Below, piece after piece: positions 34,390-45,774 of a DNA stretch of 64,000 nt. Source of the stretch: Ceratodon purpureus (Eukaryota; Streptophyta; Bryopsida; Pseudoditrichales; Ditrichaceae); contig CM026426.1 of assembly GCA_014871385.1 (NCBI GenBank), forward strand, positions 42,303,613 through 42,367,612, written 5' to 3'. The stretch's first letter is position 1, and the number at the start of each line of letters is the position of its first letter. The notes under the pieces were generated by a model. It searched no databases, was not told where the DNA came from, and saw nothing but the letters and a program-made list of their open reading frames with translations. Made by a program: the position numbers and the translations under genes.

Positions 34390-35713
34390 GTTAGTTCAAC
34401 TATGCTGATACCAAGCAGCAGCACCTTCCATATCTAAAACCAATGGGGTGATGCTGCTTACATGTACATTTTTTTCACGTGAACCGTCTACTTCCACCAG
34501 AACCATGTTGTACTCTTTGGGATCATCGTCTCCGAGCGTCATTGCAATTTCATGGCGCAAGTAGGATACAGGCCACTCCTTGCCCACTTCAAATGCTGGC
34601 ATTGGTCTCCCTCTAAATGTACAGCAGACTTCTACCATCTCCACCTCTGGTAGATGGTCAATCGCATCCCATCTGTTGTTGGCAGCACCCCTAAACCTTG
34701 TATACTGGAACCTCGCAAACAAGTGTTTGCCTGCCCACATGGTACCGGAAGACAACGCTGGACCTATTCACAACGCACTTGATAACATCCTGGCCAATGT
34801 GAAACTTCTCAGCCCATCCAGGATTCATCAGACTACTTAGGAGTGCCTCCGACGGAGAGTGTAGAACGAAGAGTGTAGGAGTCCGCCGAATGCTGTCACA
34901 TGCGACCGCAAACAAGTCCACCATAACGTGGACACGCATAAACCATTGCTCATGGGCAAAACTACTGCCAGTGGACGCTTTCATCGCATTCGAAAAATCT
35001 GCTGTCAGCTTCGTCCTGAAGGCTTCGGAGGTGTGCATGTCTGGCAAAGGCCACTCCACGTCGTTGAAACCAGGGAGCGGGATTGGTTCTATCCTCCCGT
35101 ACAACGTGGGCTCTACCGGGGAAAATATACGCCACCAAGGAAGAATGTACCCGTGTCCAACAAGTCTGTATGGCTTCGACCATTCCGCGTCGCCTCCCCA
35201 ATCTCTGCATGGAGCACAAGAATGGGACTGATGATAGACGTGGTGTGCACCCAATCATCAAAGTGCGAGGAGTATAGGTAGTTTGTCGTGCATTGCCTAC
35301 TTGCTGCCACAGCGGGATCCAAGCTTAATTGGCGAGGCTGATACGCATGCCGCACAAGCACCTTATCCAGGTTGCTTGCTCCACGCACACCAGGTGTCCA
35401 TGAGAAATCCACGATCTGAGCCTTGAAGGCCCCTCGAAAATTATCTCCACCATGCCGCCTTGCCTCTCTAACCCAAGGCCCTTCCGACTTTGGTTGGAGC
35501 AGAAACCACGAATCCCGGTCCAGCCTCATTGGGATCCAATTGCCATGGACATCTTGATCGTTGTGCAAAATTACGCTCTGAACTATCGATTTTGGCCGTC
35601 TGGCCATGCTTTCCTAAACCCCAAGGTATTGGAAGACACAGAAATGAACTATAACATCTCCCTTTCGTACCAACCAAGGTCAGGGAACATGCTGCCAGCA
35701 CAGCGAAAATCAA
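34390..35713 (-). pseudogene. Unknown convergent gene of the 10.9-kb element (frameshifted)
   Basis: Coding signal on the minus strand passes through three frames: 35,607-about 35,200 (Trp-Ile-Pro-Met-Arg-Leu-Asp, Trp-Phe-Leu-Leu, Trp-Val-Arg-Glu), about 35,230-34,780 (Trp-Pro-Leu-Pro-Asp-Met-His; Glu-Gln-Trp-Phe-Met-Arg-Val-His) and 34,755-34,396. Stops fall at each junction, so at least two frameshifts are needed. The last block looks compact, with strand-helix-strand alternation around Tyr-Leu-Arg-His-Glu-Ile, a pattern compatible with a beta-grasp fold. No catalytic motif or zinc site is evident. I do not recognise the family, and no relative elsewhere in the window was noticed. It ends tail-to-tail with the RING gene. 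Confidence 0.45.
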
Positions 35714-36509
35714 ATTTGCATAGTTTAAGCACTTGAGGAGAGCAAAATCCTGAGTTCGTAATCAGAGATGAAGTTTGAGGAATTCATGCCTAGTCACAAC
35801 GTTGCCCCCAGGAGGCAGAAAAGCTTGGATCATGTCAAGACAAGGAATTGATCATATTGAAAAAAAAGTTACCTAGTTTTGTAGCTCGCTGGCAGCAAAC
35901 GGCACATTGAGTTGACAGCGAAGAAAGCCGCACTTCCACCTTGATTCAGCAAGTAACTACTCAAGCACAATTCGCTACATGAACAACACCCACAACCCCA
36001 AATCACCTGGTCAACTCCCAGCAAGTGCCAACTCGTGCTGCCGGCACCGAATTTCCACAATCACGTGTTTCTCCCTTCGCACTAAGCCACACCTACTCTC
36101 CCAAATCAACTGGAATCCTCTCAGCCCCAACTCCCGCTGGCTGCAACCAATTTCCGAAGTGCATCGCTTCTCCCGTAGCGCCGAACACCTGCTGGCTGCA
36201 CTCACTCTCCCTACGAAGTTCAAAAACTTCGGCACTCACTCATCGTCGGTGGGGGAGGTAGGTGGGCGGACTCATAATTTCCTCGTTCAAAGTGCTGGCA
36301 GAAAGTTTGCTGACATGAGCAGTCGGCTCGGGATCCGGTCCTTGCTCCGCCAGTCCGCTGTCAGCCCGGCACTGTAGATGTGCCCTCCACACGCCTCGCT
36401 CAGAGGTCATTGGTTCGAGCCCCTGTGGCGGTTGCTGGCACCACGGTGGCACAGCCAGTGCCATGTCAAAAAGTACGGGGGCAGCGCCTGTTTTTTTCTC
36501 TCACGTGCC
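35714..36509. promoter_or_regulatory. Right subterminal region of the 10.9-kb element
   Basis: Upstream side of the minus-strand gene. It contains one exact GCTGGCAGC (35888) and clustered variants (about 36040, 36126, 36191, 36294, 36424). No gene seen. A GGTTCGAGCCCC string near 36411 resembles a tRNA B box, but no tRNA can be folded around it. Confidence 0.4.
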
Positions 36510-36549
36510 GCTTACACGGCCTTTTCATGACCCCATTTTGCACCTAATG
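36510..36549 (-). repeat. Right terminal inverted repeat of the 10.9-kb element
   Basis: Its reverse complement starts CATTAGGTGCAAAATGG and matches 25643-25682 at 39 of 40 positions. Confidence 0.9.
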
Positions 36550-37760
36550 GGATGCAAATCTAGTCTAGGCAGGCATCGACAAGCTCAGGGACGCCTCGTG
36601 CTTCTGGAATATTGCAAAAGGCATTTTCCTTATCTTTATGAACTTCACCAAGGCTTTTGCTCGTTTTAAAAGGTCCTTAATCCACTTCATCTTAGCCCAT
36701 TCCTCTAGCAATAGATCCGTAGCATGCGCAGCACATCTTTGGAATGTCTGGATAGGAAGGTGTGATCAACTTTTCCGCATTGAGCATCACCGGAGCATTA
36801 TCAATGCATACTTGAAGGATATTCTCCTCATGATTTGTTGAATGAACATCACAATGGCGGTTGCCATGTAAACACTGTCCTTTTCTTTCCTAGTAATGTC
36901 TACAACTCACAAAAAAAGCTCACCAACTGGAGAGACTAGCATCGCATTCATTAGAGGGCGATTGCTTACGGATGTCCATCCATCGAGGGCCAAAGTTCCA
37001 CCAAATTTTTTGACATTGGTAAAAATCCGTTTGTTTAAGGAAGTCTCTAAATCCGTCCATGCCTGAGTTAGTAACCTTGTCGGGAGTTCATGGTAGGATG
37101 GAGGTAGATAGGATCTCTTCAAATTAGACGTTTTTAACACCGCGTCCCGGATATGAGTCACGTCAAGCCACATTGAATGGAATATTTGCTTCGTAGAACA
37201 ACTTGGCCTAGGCTTTGTCGCAATCCTGTCGCTCAGTCCCCGCAAAGCTCTCACTGAGGGTAAATTTCCCCTTTATCTTCACTAGAGGCCCTCCTCCACT
37301 CCTTTCTCCCAAAAGAATGGAAATGGACTGGACATCCTCATCAACCAAGGCACGTTTGTTCTTCGGAGTTGCCATGGTAGATCCAGCGCACGACTCCACA
37401 TCCGTACACCTAGGGGTGCTCACACCTGGAGAAAGATCATAATGGGTCACATGTGAAGTGCTCTGCTCCGACATGAATGAATAAATGTCTTTGGGAAATT
37501 TACCAACACAATTCTTGAACACGACTGCTAAACGAGGTGTCAAATCAGAACAACGACTTACACCACTAGTTCGTACCATTGAGATATTGTCATAGCCCAC
37601 ATGACTGAGCATTCTCTCCAACCTCTTTCTAAAAACCTTATGGCAGAGAGAACATTGTACGCTATCAAATTTCTTCTAATTCTGATCCTTTATCTTGATG
37701 TACCATGGTGAGCACTCTCTAGACCCCCATCGTTGCACTTGAAAAGTTGCTAGAAAAACT
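36550..37760 (-). pseudogene. hAT transposase, BED finger and N-terminal catalytic part (split)
   Basis: Read right to left: a BED-type finger at about 37,760-37,600 (Trp-Tyr, Cys-Ser-Leu-Cys, Arg-Met-Leu-Ser-His; one TAG inside), a linker at 37,600-37,260, and the catalytic start at 37,254-36,907 with Leu-Ala-Leu-Asp-Gly-Trp-Thr-Ser and Arg-Pro-Leu-Met-Asn, the typical first-Asp block of hAT enzymes. Next come Val-Cys-Ile-Asp-Asn-Ala (about 36,810), Cys-Ala-Ala-His-Ala-Thr-Asp-Leu (about 36,735) and a helical stretch ending Thr-Arg-Phe-Ala-Ser at 36,550, where the 10.9-kb element begins. Frames shift between blocks, so it is a pseudogene. The remainder lies at 23,879-25,642. Confidence 0.75.
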
Positions 37761-37879
37761 GCAAAAAGTCTGGGTAGCACGTCAAAAAATGAACTAGAGC
37801 CTCCGAAGAAACTCCAATTCAAGGCACTTCGGAACCTCGCCGTTCAACATGCAAGAGATATACACGTATGTTGATGCAA

Positions 37880-38290
37880 CTAGCAGCTCATGGAATACAA
37901 TTCAGAAGTGGGGTGTCCAATTCCAAGAGGGGGCTTTTATACCCGTCCCCAAAAATGTGCGACGGGAGGAGGGGAGAATGAAGGGATGAGGATGGTCGCG
38001 GGTCGCCGACAATGCGGCTGACCTTCCAATCCTCGGTAGTCAGCCTGTCGATGCAGCGACGGCAACTATCTACCCCGCCGCGCCTAGGCCGCGGGGGCGC
38101 CGTCGGCTGCGAGAGAACTTGCATTGCGCCAACGGCCCCTACAGGCCGTTGCGATGACAGCCGCGGCCGATGGCCCCTCGCGCCTGCCACGCGGGCGGCC
38201 ACGGCACTGCGATGATTGGCCCCTCTCCCGATGCTGTGACGGGCCTTGCCTCCATAACGCCGCAACGGCCCCTGCGATCATAATCTTGTT
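37880..38290. other. GC-rich 5' flank of the hAT gene
   Basis: GC-rich sequence with frames on both strands rich in Arg/Ala/Pro. No domain seen. Probably the hAT promoter or leader, and comparable in composition to 16.86-17.2 kb. Confidence 0.4.
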
Positions 38291-38300
38291 TCAGGGCGGT

Positions 38301-38774
38301 AGCACAATAAAGTGGACCACCAAGTGCCGTCACCAAAAGTGAATATGAAGTGTGCTATTTTTCAAAGCTCAAATCTGATTTTGAGCATTTGGGTGTAGTT
38401 TTTGAACATTTTGGTCACTTTTTAAGGTGTCATAAGGTATCTTTCAGGCATCTCTATAAAAGAAACATCTTTGATTGAAACTTATAGAGGGCTCCACTTC
38501 ATCAAAAGTGGTTTTTAGATATTTTTTGATTCTTTTCTAGCCACTTTTTCAAATGATTGCATTCACTTTGCTTGGATATAAAGCCCTCATACAATAATTT
38601 AAAAGTGTCTACTTTGCACGAAACTTTTCCAAGTTGTAGAAAAACAAGTTGAGAATCCATATTAGCAAAACAAATTGACTACAATTACATCTTTTCATCA
38701 TTTTTGTACAATTTTTGCAAAAGGGCTGAAATTGAGAATGAGCTAAGCACTTTTGTGGTCCGCTTTATTGTGCT
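38301..38774. mobile_element. MITE copy 2 (about 474 bp), inverted relative to copy 1
   Basis: Left terminus AGCACAATAAAGTGGACCAC at 38301; right terminus is the complement of AGCACAATAAAGCGGACCAC, ending at 38774: 19 of 20 match. The interior aligns with the reverse complement of 22,471-22,903. No coding capacity. Together the two copies bracket the hAT gene and the 10.9-kb insertion. Confidence 0.8.
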
Positions 38775-41700
38775 TCCCCACTTCATCTCGGGATGAAACT
38801 TATCTGTGTCAATTTTTTTTTCTAAGTCATAGGATGTCCTGAAGCGCTAGCTGACGTCCTGGGACGTTCAGACGTCAAGCGTTCTGACAACCTTGGAAAT
38901 ATAGCATACTCAAATATCCATGAAATTAAACTCTTAGCAACGAAATCTACAAAATACATCTGAATTCTATTCCTTAATTACAAATTCATCTTTAAGAACA
39001 CACATGCTCTCACAAGATGTATGCAACAAAGAATGCCCTACACTTTTGGAATATGAAGCCTACTCACACTTATCCACAACAAATACGCAATTCTTGGAAT
39101 TGATAATAAAATTTTCTCGCCAACAAATATTTCCTTGTATTTACAAATAATAAAAATAAACAATCATCCATTACTACCATGGCTAATCATACACATGGAT
39201 ATGCATACACACTTAGAAGGAATGCATGTAATTGCCCACCTCAAAACTACAATCACCGACCAAAACGCCGCACATCCAAACCACATATACATCTTATGTA
39301 GTGATTTGAATCGCGACATCGCACTTAATGTTAGACAAAACAACAACATCAACTCACTCCCATAAGAAGAAGATATGCAATGGACAAACTTCACAACATC
39401 TCTCAATCTTCAATATATTCCAACAAACACTAATTTCTCTAGACAAATGGCTATAACTACCATCAACCAGCTTAATATACGGGATTTACACAAAATTACC
39501 AGACAAAAGCAGATTCACCTCCACAACAAACATAAACGTGAATCTAAACTCTTACGACTATTCAGCCACCTTAAACATTCTACAATATATATTAATAGCT
39601 AGACTACCACCTTTAGTGAATGAATTAACTTAATTATAACAAAACCATAACAACTTGCTCCACTACTAGTGGGAAATAGCCTATACATCACTAGAAATAA
39701 TTGTAGATTAAATCTCGGAGACCATTGAAAAAACCTATAAAGCACCCTCATATTGAATTCCACAAATAGAACAACACAAGAAGGTGGTTTTTTACCACAC
39801 AAAAACCAGCTATAGAAAGGAAAAAACATCTCGCCACATACCACCTCATAAGAAAAACTATATACATTGCAAAAAAATGACGTACAATGGCAAACACACC
39901 CTATTCTAAAGGATATACATAACCATTATTATGTACAAATCCCTCACCCACCAATAAATACCACACCATACGATTGGATTGATGTAATAGCTGCTATACC
40001 AAATATCGCTAATAAAGAAGCTAGAAAAATTACAAAAAATTACACTAAAGATTGTGTTCTTAATGTAGTCTTAAACTATTGCCGAATGTATGAAAAAGCT
40101 CAAAGATAATAAATAGGAAAAGTCTTCAATAATACTGAAACCTCACCCCTTGACTCCATCATTGACATACAAAATAATATTTTTACTAGTCTTGAAGATA
40201 TTGCACAATATATAGATTTAACAATCCATTGATAACCGCCCAACAGTACCTACATGCCATAATCAAAACACTCACCCACAACATTGCACATGCAGCGTCA
40301 AACAATATCCATGGCATGACTTAGAAAGATTTACAATGGACCAACGTGGAGTACTTCAAACCCCTCTACACACATATTTTGATTAAGAAACTTACGATTT
40401 CTGCTTCAAAAATTAGGAAATAAAAAAGCTCTAGGTTCAGACAAAATCCCTAATTCAATTTTTTTAAATTATGCCACCATAATTTCACAAATTACTTTTT
40501 CTATTCTTTAAGCATTGTTACAAACAAAAACAAATCCCTTCAACATGGAAAACTAGTCTAACAATCTTATAATATAAAAAGGTGATCCATCACAACTTGC
40601 AAACCATAGACCTATTGCACTAGCTAACACCATATACAAACTTTATACAAGTACATTAACCTCCGTCCTCTTTGCTTGATGGGAAAGACATCAAGTACAG
40701 CATGATAGCCAAGAAGGATTTAGAGCAGAAAGAGGCACTTCCAGACAACATCAACTACTTATCGCAGCACTAGAAGATGCGAGATTCACAAACCAAGAAA
40801 TATACATCCTTAACATAGATTTCAAAAACGCATTCGACTACATTGACCACCCAAGAGTTTTAGCCATTGTGAAAGACCTTGGATACCCAATCGATGCTAT
40901 AAACCTTCTTCAAAACATTTACTCACAATCTTCCTCTAGATTTTTGAAGAACATTTTGGCAAAACTCTACCTATCTTTATTCAAAGAAATACAATACAAG
41001 GAGATATACTTAGTCCATATCTATTTTCAATATTTTTAGAATCCCTTTTCAAATGGTTACAACAAGGAGAGAATGGATATACCTTTGGCACTGCCAAAGT
41101 TGAAGTCTCTTCCCTACCATACGCTGATGATTTAGCAGCAATTGCCAACAAATTAGAATCATTACAAACTCAACTAAATAAATTAGACAAATTCTCCGAA
41201 TGGGCAGGAATGTACCTCGGAGTACCTAAATGTGCAGTGATTGAATGCCCAAATAAATCCAAAATGAATCCTTTAGCATTCACAGCCTATATCTAGGCTA
41301 CCAACATAAATTATAGAGACCAACCATTATCAATACTAGACCGACACAATCCATACACATATCTTAGAATAAATCTAGCACCATCTCTAAAATCAAAAAC
41401 ACAAAGAAATACCACCATTGCCAAAGTCATCAAATAGTGTCAAGCCATTGTATCTTGCTTAGCCACTATGAAACAAAAAATTAAAATTGCGGATACAATC
41501 ATACGTGCCAGAATAGCATACAGTTTCTACGCAGTACCATACTCTATGCCAATTATCAAAAAGCTTGATAAAATCATCATACACCACACAAAACAATATG
41601 TGGATTACCAAAATGCAACTCTAATATTGCCACACAACTCTTACGTGACCTATTTGGAATTAAAGCATTTTCACAAAAGAATGCATAACTACGATGGATT

Positions 41701-42549
41701 GTAGAATAATTGCAAAACACCCTCAATGATAAAGGTAGACTTGGTAAAATATATTACGGCTTGATACAATTCATACTTGCAAAATTTGGAGGCTCTAAAG
41801 ATATTGCCTGCATTGAATACCAACATTGAGTGAAGTCACCAGTCAATAGAACATTATTTCTACTTGAACATGAAGCCGAAGTCGATCAAAAATGTACAAT
41901 AGACAATTTCCTATTGAATTTAGTCCAACCTTGAAACCGCATGGATAAGAGAAGCACAAAATCTACACTGCCCTAAATCCCAACACTTCCTTTAAATTAC
42001 TAAAAAAATGTTTTTACATAATAAAATAAAATTAGAACAAATAACCATGCCTAATGGTATCAGATTAATGAATCCAGATGACTATAAGATATACCACTCC
42101 AACCCATTAAAACTCATCAAGAGTGCCTTAAATATTGTTAATCAACTATTCTGTCACCTCTCTTGATACCAAGAATGCCACCTACCATGTCGATTCTACT
42201 CTCCCCTACGCACTCTAAAAGATGACTTCATTATATTAAACCACAATATCCTACGGCATCAACCAAACCCCCCCTATACATCCTCCAAGCCCCCTATCCC
42301 ACAACTCCCCCACCCCTCTCCCAACAATACATAAAAATATCTCCAACAATTTTCCATATACGCAATTCCAAATCATTAACAACGAAAAATCAAAGATCCA
42401 AACTGGATATTATTAAAAGACACAATATATCTATCCCAAAGGATCACGCTAAATAATAACACATACATCAAATGGCGCACTCAAAGAGAATTATTCCTTT
42501 GAAATGATGTCAACACTTGTCACAACAATACCGAACTACTTATCCAATA

Positions 42550-43619
42550 CACTATGGCAGAGTTGCATCAAAGATAATGTTGTTTAACACGGTTTTTACG
42601 CGGTTTAACGTGGATTTTTTGACTAGTGAAAAGTGACGCTTGTGTTTTATAAGTTTTTTGATTATGACGCGGCGAGTCATGTGCACGTTAAACGGTTTAA
42701 CGCGCGCACGTTATCTCTGTTAAACCACATTATTTGGAATAACTAGAAGTTACCTCGAGTCAGTAAATTGAGGGTGTTACTTTTTGCCACGTGAGCATTT
42801 TCCGCTGTTTTTCGTCTACGTTGGAGATTACGTGGATATTTCCCTCTGTTGTCCATTTCTCATCAAATATTGCGTGGCAGTTGAATTTCAATGGCTGAGA
42901 TGGTGACACGTGTCATGATCATTGATTGATCTAATATTCAGGAATCACATTTATGGTGTCGGGTATTGTATGTTTATGGAAACGTAGTGCGACGTGTTTT
43001 GGAAGTGCGTTGTGGACGTTCATCATAACGTATTTGGACGCTGATAAACGCATGTGTCACATATTTGAATGCGTTTTGGAAAACATTTTGCGTGTTCACT
43101 CAAAATGCAATATAATGTTCATCTAGACGCATAGCTCATCCTACGCAATCCACGTGATCACGCCCACACACACACACACACACACACACACGAAAGTCTA
43201 GAAGGATGTGGAATGTAGGATTTGACAACCCCCTCAAGCTCTCAATGTAACACATTTAAACGTGGCACCTGTTACGATTTAACCGATTAACGTCCTCCCT
43301 GTTATAAGAAACATGTTGACGTGGATACTTACTATATTTAGTCATATCTAAAGTTCTTTGAGGTAAAAAAGTAGGTGAAAAAACTACTGTCCAACAAGAA
43401 CGATGACGTATAATTTAACGTGATGCTGTTATTTTTAGCGTATACCTCACATTTGCGTTTCACTCATATCCTCTTTGAGGCAATGAGATAACACAGCGTT
43501 ATTGGTGACTTTTTCACGTATAAACGCTTGACGCGCGCCACGTTTAATTGCATATTTTCTCCACACTAATTCAGGATAGTGTGGATATACGTCTTTTTTT
43601 ACGCGGCTCTGCAATAGTG
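42550..43619. mobile_element. CACTA-type non-autonomous element, 1,070 bp, in the LINE
   Basis: The left end reads CACTATGGCAGAG and the right end is the complement of CACTATTGCAGAG: 13 bp with one mismatch. A 3-bp ATA duplication flanks it (42547-42549 and 43620-43622), as expected for CACTA/EnSpm elements. Subterminal sequence is full of short GTTTAACG and TTAAACG motifs, another hallmark. No transposase is encoded. It carries a (CA)n run at about 43165-43191. Confidence 0.85.
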
Positions 43620-45754
43620 ATACTATACAAAACAACAATATAAACACTTTTCAGACGTCATCAAAACACACTTTTCTACTCCACAACAAAGAGATACGAG
43701 ATACAAGATACGTTAACCTAGCTACAATTATCCCATTAGCACATGTCTATATATATCAATGAATGTAACCCAAAAAGTAAAATCGAAACAAATACAAATA
43801 CTATCCAAACACAATTTGTCATTCCACATATATATGAAGATAATAACCGGGACATGATAACCATCCCGAAAACTAGATTACTATGGTTATGGAAACAATA
43901 TCAACATGCAAAAAATACCCAACACGGCCTAGAACCACCTACTTAATGATTTGAAATGAAGTTATGTCGCTATATCAAAGATATAAATATTGTATCCCAA
44001 AAAAAGATCTTCTTAAATGTGCTTGATACACAATTTCAACTCAAATATTAGACTCTCTGATAACAACATTCAACATTTACTAAACATACTTCTCATCTTC
44101 AATATCATGCCCTACACAATTCACCCAATGCGCACACCCCCACAATGAACTGACTTACAACAAGCCATTCACTAGGCCCACCTTGTGGCAAAAATGACCC
44201 AAATACTATTACTATACTTATCTCCAGATTCTAATTGGTACCAAATTTTTAACCCATACACCGGCCTATTCCTAGATACACACATTATTGCCCACTTTGC
44301 CACAGATAGCACCACATAGGAAGAACCCACAATATCCCTTGAACTCAACATTGTGAGAAAAGAATTATCTACTCTGCGAATATTTAGCATCCACCACCAA
44401 AACAATAATTACGGTAGCTATAGGCAAGTGAATTAACTCACTTCCATAGTAAACAACCTCCAAATATCACAAATCCACACACAAATTACACCTCCTAGTC
44501 TTTTTAAGATCCTTGCTAATCCCAGTAAAAAATGGTCTAAACTAGATTATCTAATTACATCCCTAAGTAACCTCACACATATCCCACACCTCCCAAAATA
44601 CCAAACAAACTTTCCACTAAAAGCCCACCCTCGACTCAGCTACTACACTGGTGGCTTGTTTATACACTTTAAAGAAATCAACTTTGATGTATGGATGAGA
44701 GAAAAGGTTGGGTACAGTATTTACAGCCCTAAAGGCCTCAATATCCCCAAAAGACTCCATGGACACCAGAATATACTGCAATCAAAAATGACGGCTATAC
44801 ATAAAACACTAAGATTTATCAATACACAATAGCCCATCAACCCTAAATATATATACCAATTTTCTAAATGTATCATACTTACTTAATACACAAATTAAAC
44901 ATCTTGCATTACATAATAGCCACCTCAATCAAGTCACAGTTGCCTCCATCGTACAACTTCTTCAAAATAGGACACAACCAATTACACTACACAAAGTGAG
45001 AGCATACGTTAACATTGATGGTAACATACAAGGGGATAAATTAGCAAAAAGAAGATTAGATCTAGCTCATCAAAATGCCAAACAACCATACGAACATGCC
45101 GATGCCACCTCGTACTACTACCAAAAAGACAAATGGCCATCCATGATAGATGTTCCAAACAAAAGACTAGTAAGAGTTCTAGGAAAAAAAATTAAAATAT
45201 TTGACAAAGAAAATAATTTATATATCATGGCCATACAAACCCCCAAAATTTGCAAATGGACAGAAAATGTAGATATAGACAATGTTTCTTCTAATGAATT
45301 TTAGAAAAACCTAGCTATCTCAGACAAACAAAAAACATGATGAAAAAACATGATGCTTCATCAAATTCCGTACAAGAACTTACATGGGCAATGCTAGAAA
45401 ACATATGTTATTTGGAAGACAAAGATTTCGGTCTATCACATGCCCCATTTGCATTTCATATGAACCGGATACATGGTGAGATGTATTACTCATATGCTAA
45501 CAACAACATATTTTATATTCATTTCGCATTACAAGACACAACAAAGCAGTTTAGAAAATTAGAAAATTACTTATCTCATCAAAAAAATCTCATTGTTTCT
45601 TTCTCATGAATGCTAGTACTTTCAATGATAAACCCCCAGAAAACACAATTCCTAATTAGCTACTTCTTTCCACATGTGGTGAACAAAGATGCCACTATAA
45701 TCCAAGATATAGACCAGGAATTCTCTGTGTCAAAAGTTAAGCATATTAAAACGA

Positions 45755-45774
45755 CCCCCCCCCCCCCCCCCCCC
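45755..45774. repeat. C20 homopolymer
   Basis: Twenty consecutive C near the 3' end of the LINE. The length may be unstable or a sequencing artefact. Confidence 0.8.

Larger units (their letters stand above)
25726..35896. repeat. Dispersed 9-mer GCTGGCAGC / GCTGCCAGC, 12 exact copies
   Basis: Exact copies start at 25726, 26823, 26974, 28758, 31861, 32568, 33002, 33859 and 35888 (GCTGGCAGC) and at 27572, 32778 and 35691 (complement). Near copies such as TGGCAGCA, GCTGGCAAC, TGCCAGCA and GCTGGCTGC are frequent between them and out to 36434. They occur in exons, introns, untranslated and subterminal DNA, and in both orientations. Under equal base use about 0.1 exact copy would be expected in 10.9 kb. 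By eye I found none in the rest of the window. Confidence 0.8.
25643..36549. mobile_element. Large multi-gene DNA transposon, 10,907 bp, with 40-bp terminal inverted repeats
   Basis: The left end (25643-25682) and the reverse complement of the right end (36510-36549) match over 40 bases with one difference at the sixth base; the inner 34 bases are identical. The first bases are CATTACGTGCAAAATGG on the left. Cargo in order: coiled-coil plus DDE-like transposase gene (+, 26,442-29,599), T-rich spacer, GC-rich leader and RING gene (+, 31,855-33,723), and a convergent unknown gene (-, 35,713-34,390). The element interrupts a hAT coding sequence; removing exactly 25643-36549 rejoins Arg-Phe-Ala-Ser with His-Tyr-Ile-Met in frame. 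No target-site duplication beyond one ambiguous G is visible. Near-identical ends suggest fairly recent insertion, yet the genes carry stops, so this copy is probably not autonomous now. Confidence 0.85.

Noticed and set aside
36380-36440. tRNA-like B box GGTTCGAGCCCC
   Set aside because: No A box at the right distance and no acceptor or anticodon stem can be drawn.
25640-36552. Target-site duplication CATTA / CACTA around the 10.9-kb element
   Set aside because: The CATTA bases form part of the inverted terminal match and read as complements rather than direct repeats; treating them as target needs mismatches next to otherwise near-identical ends.
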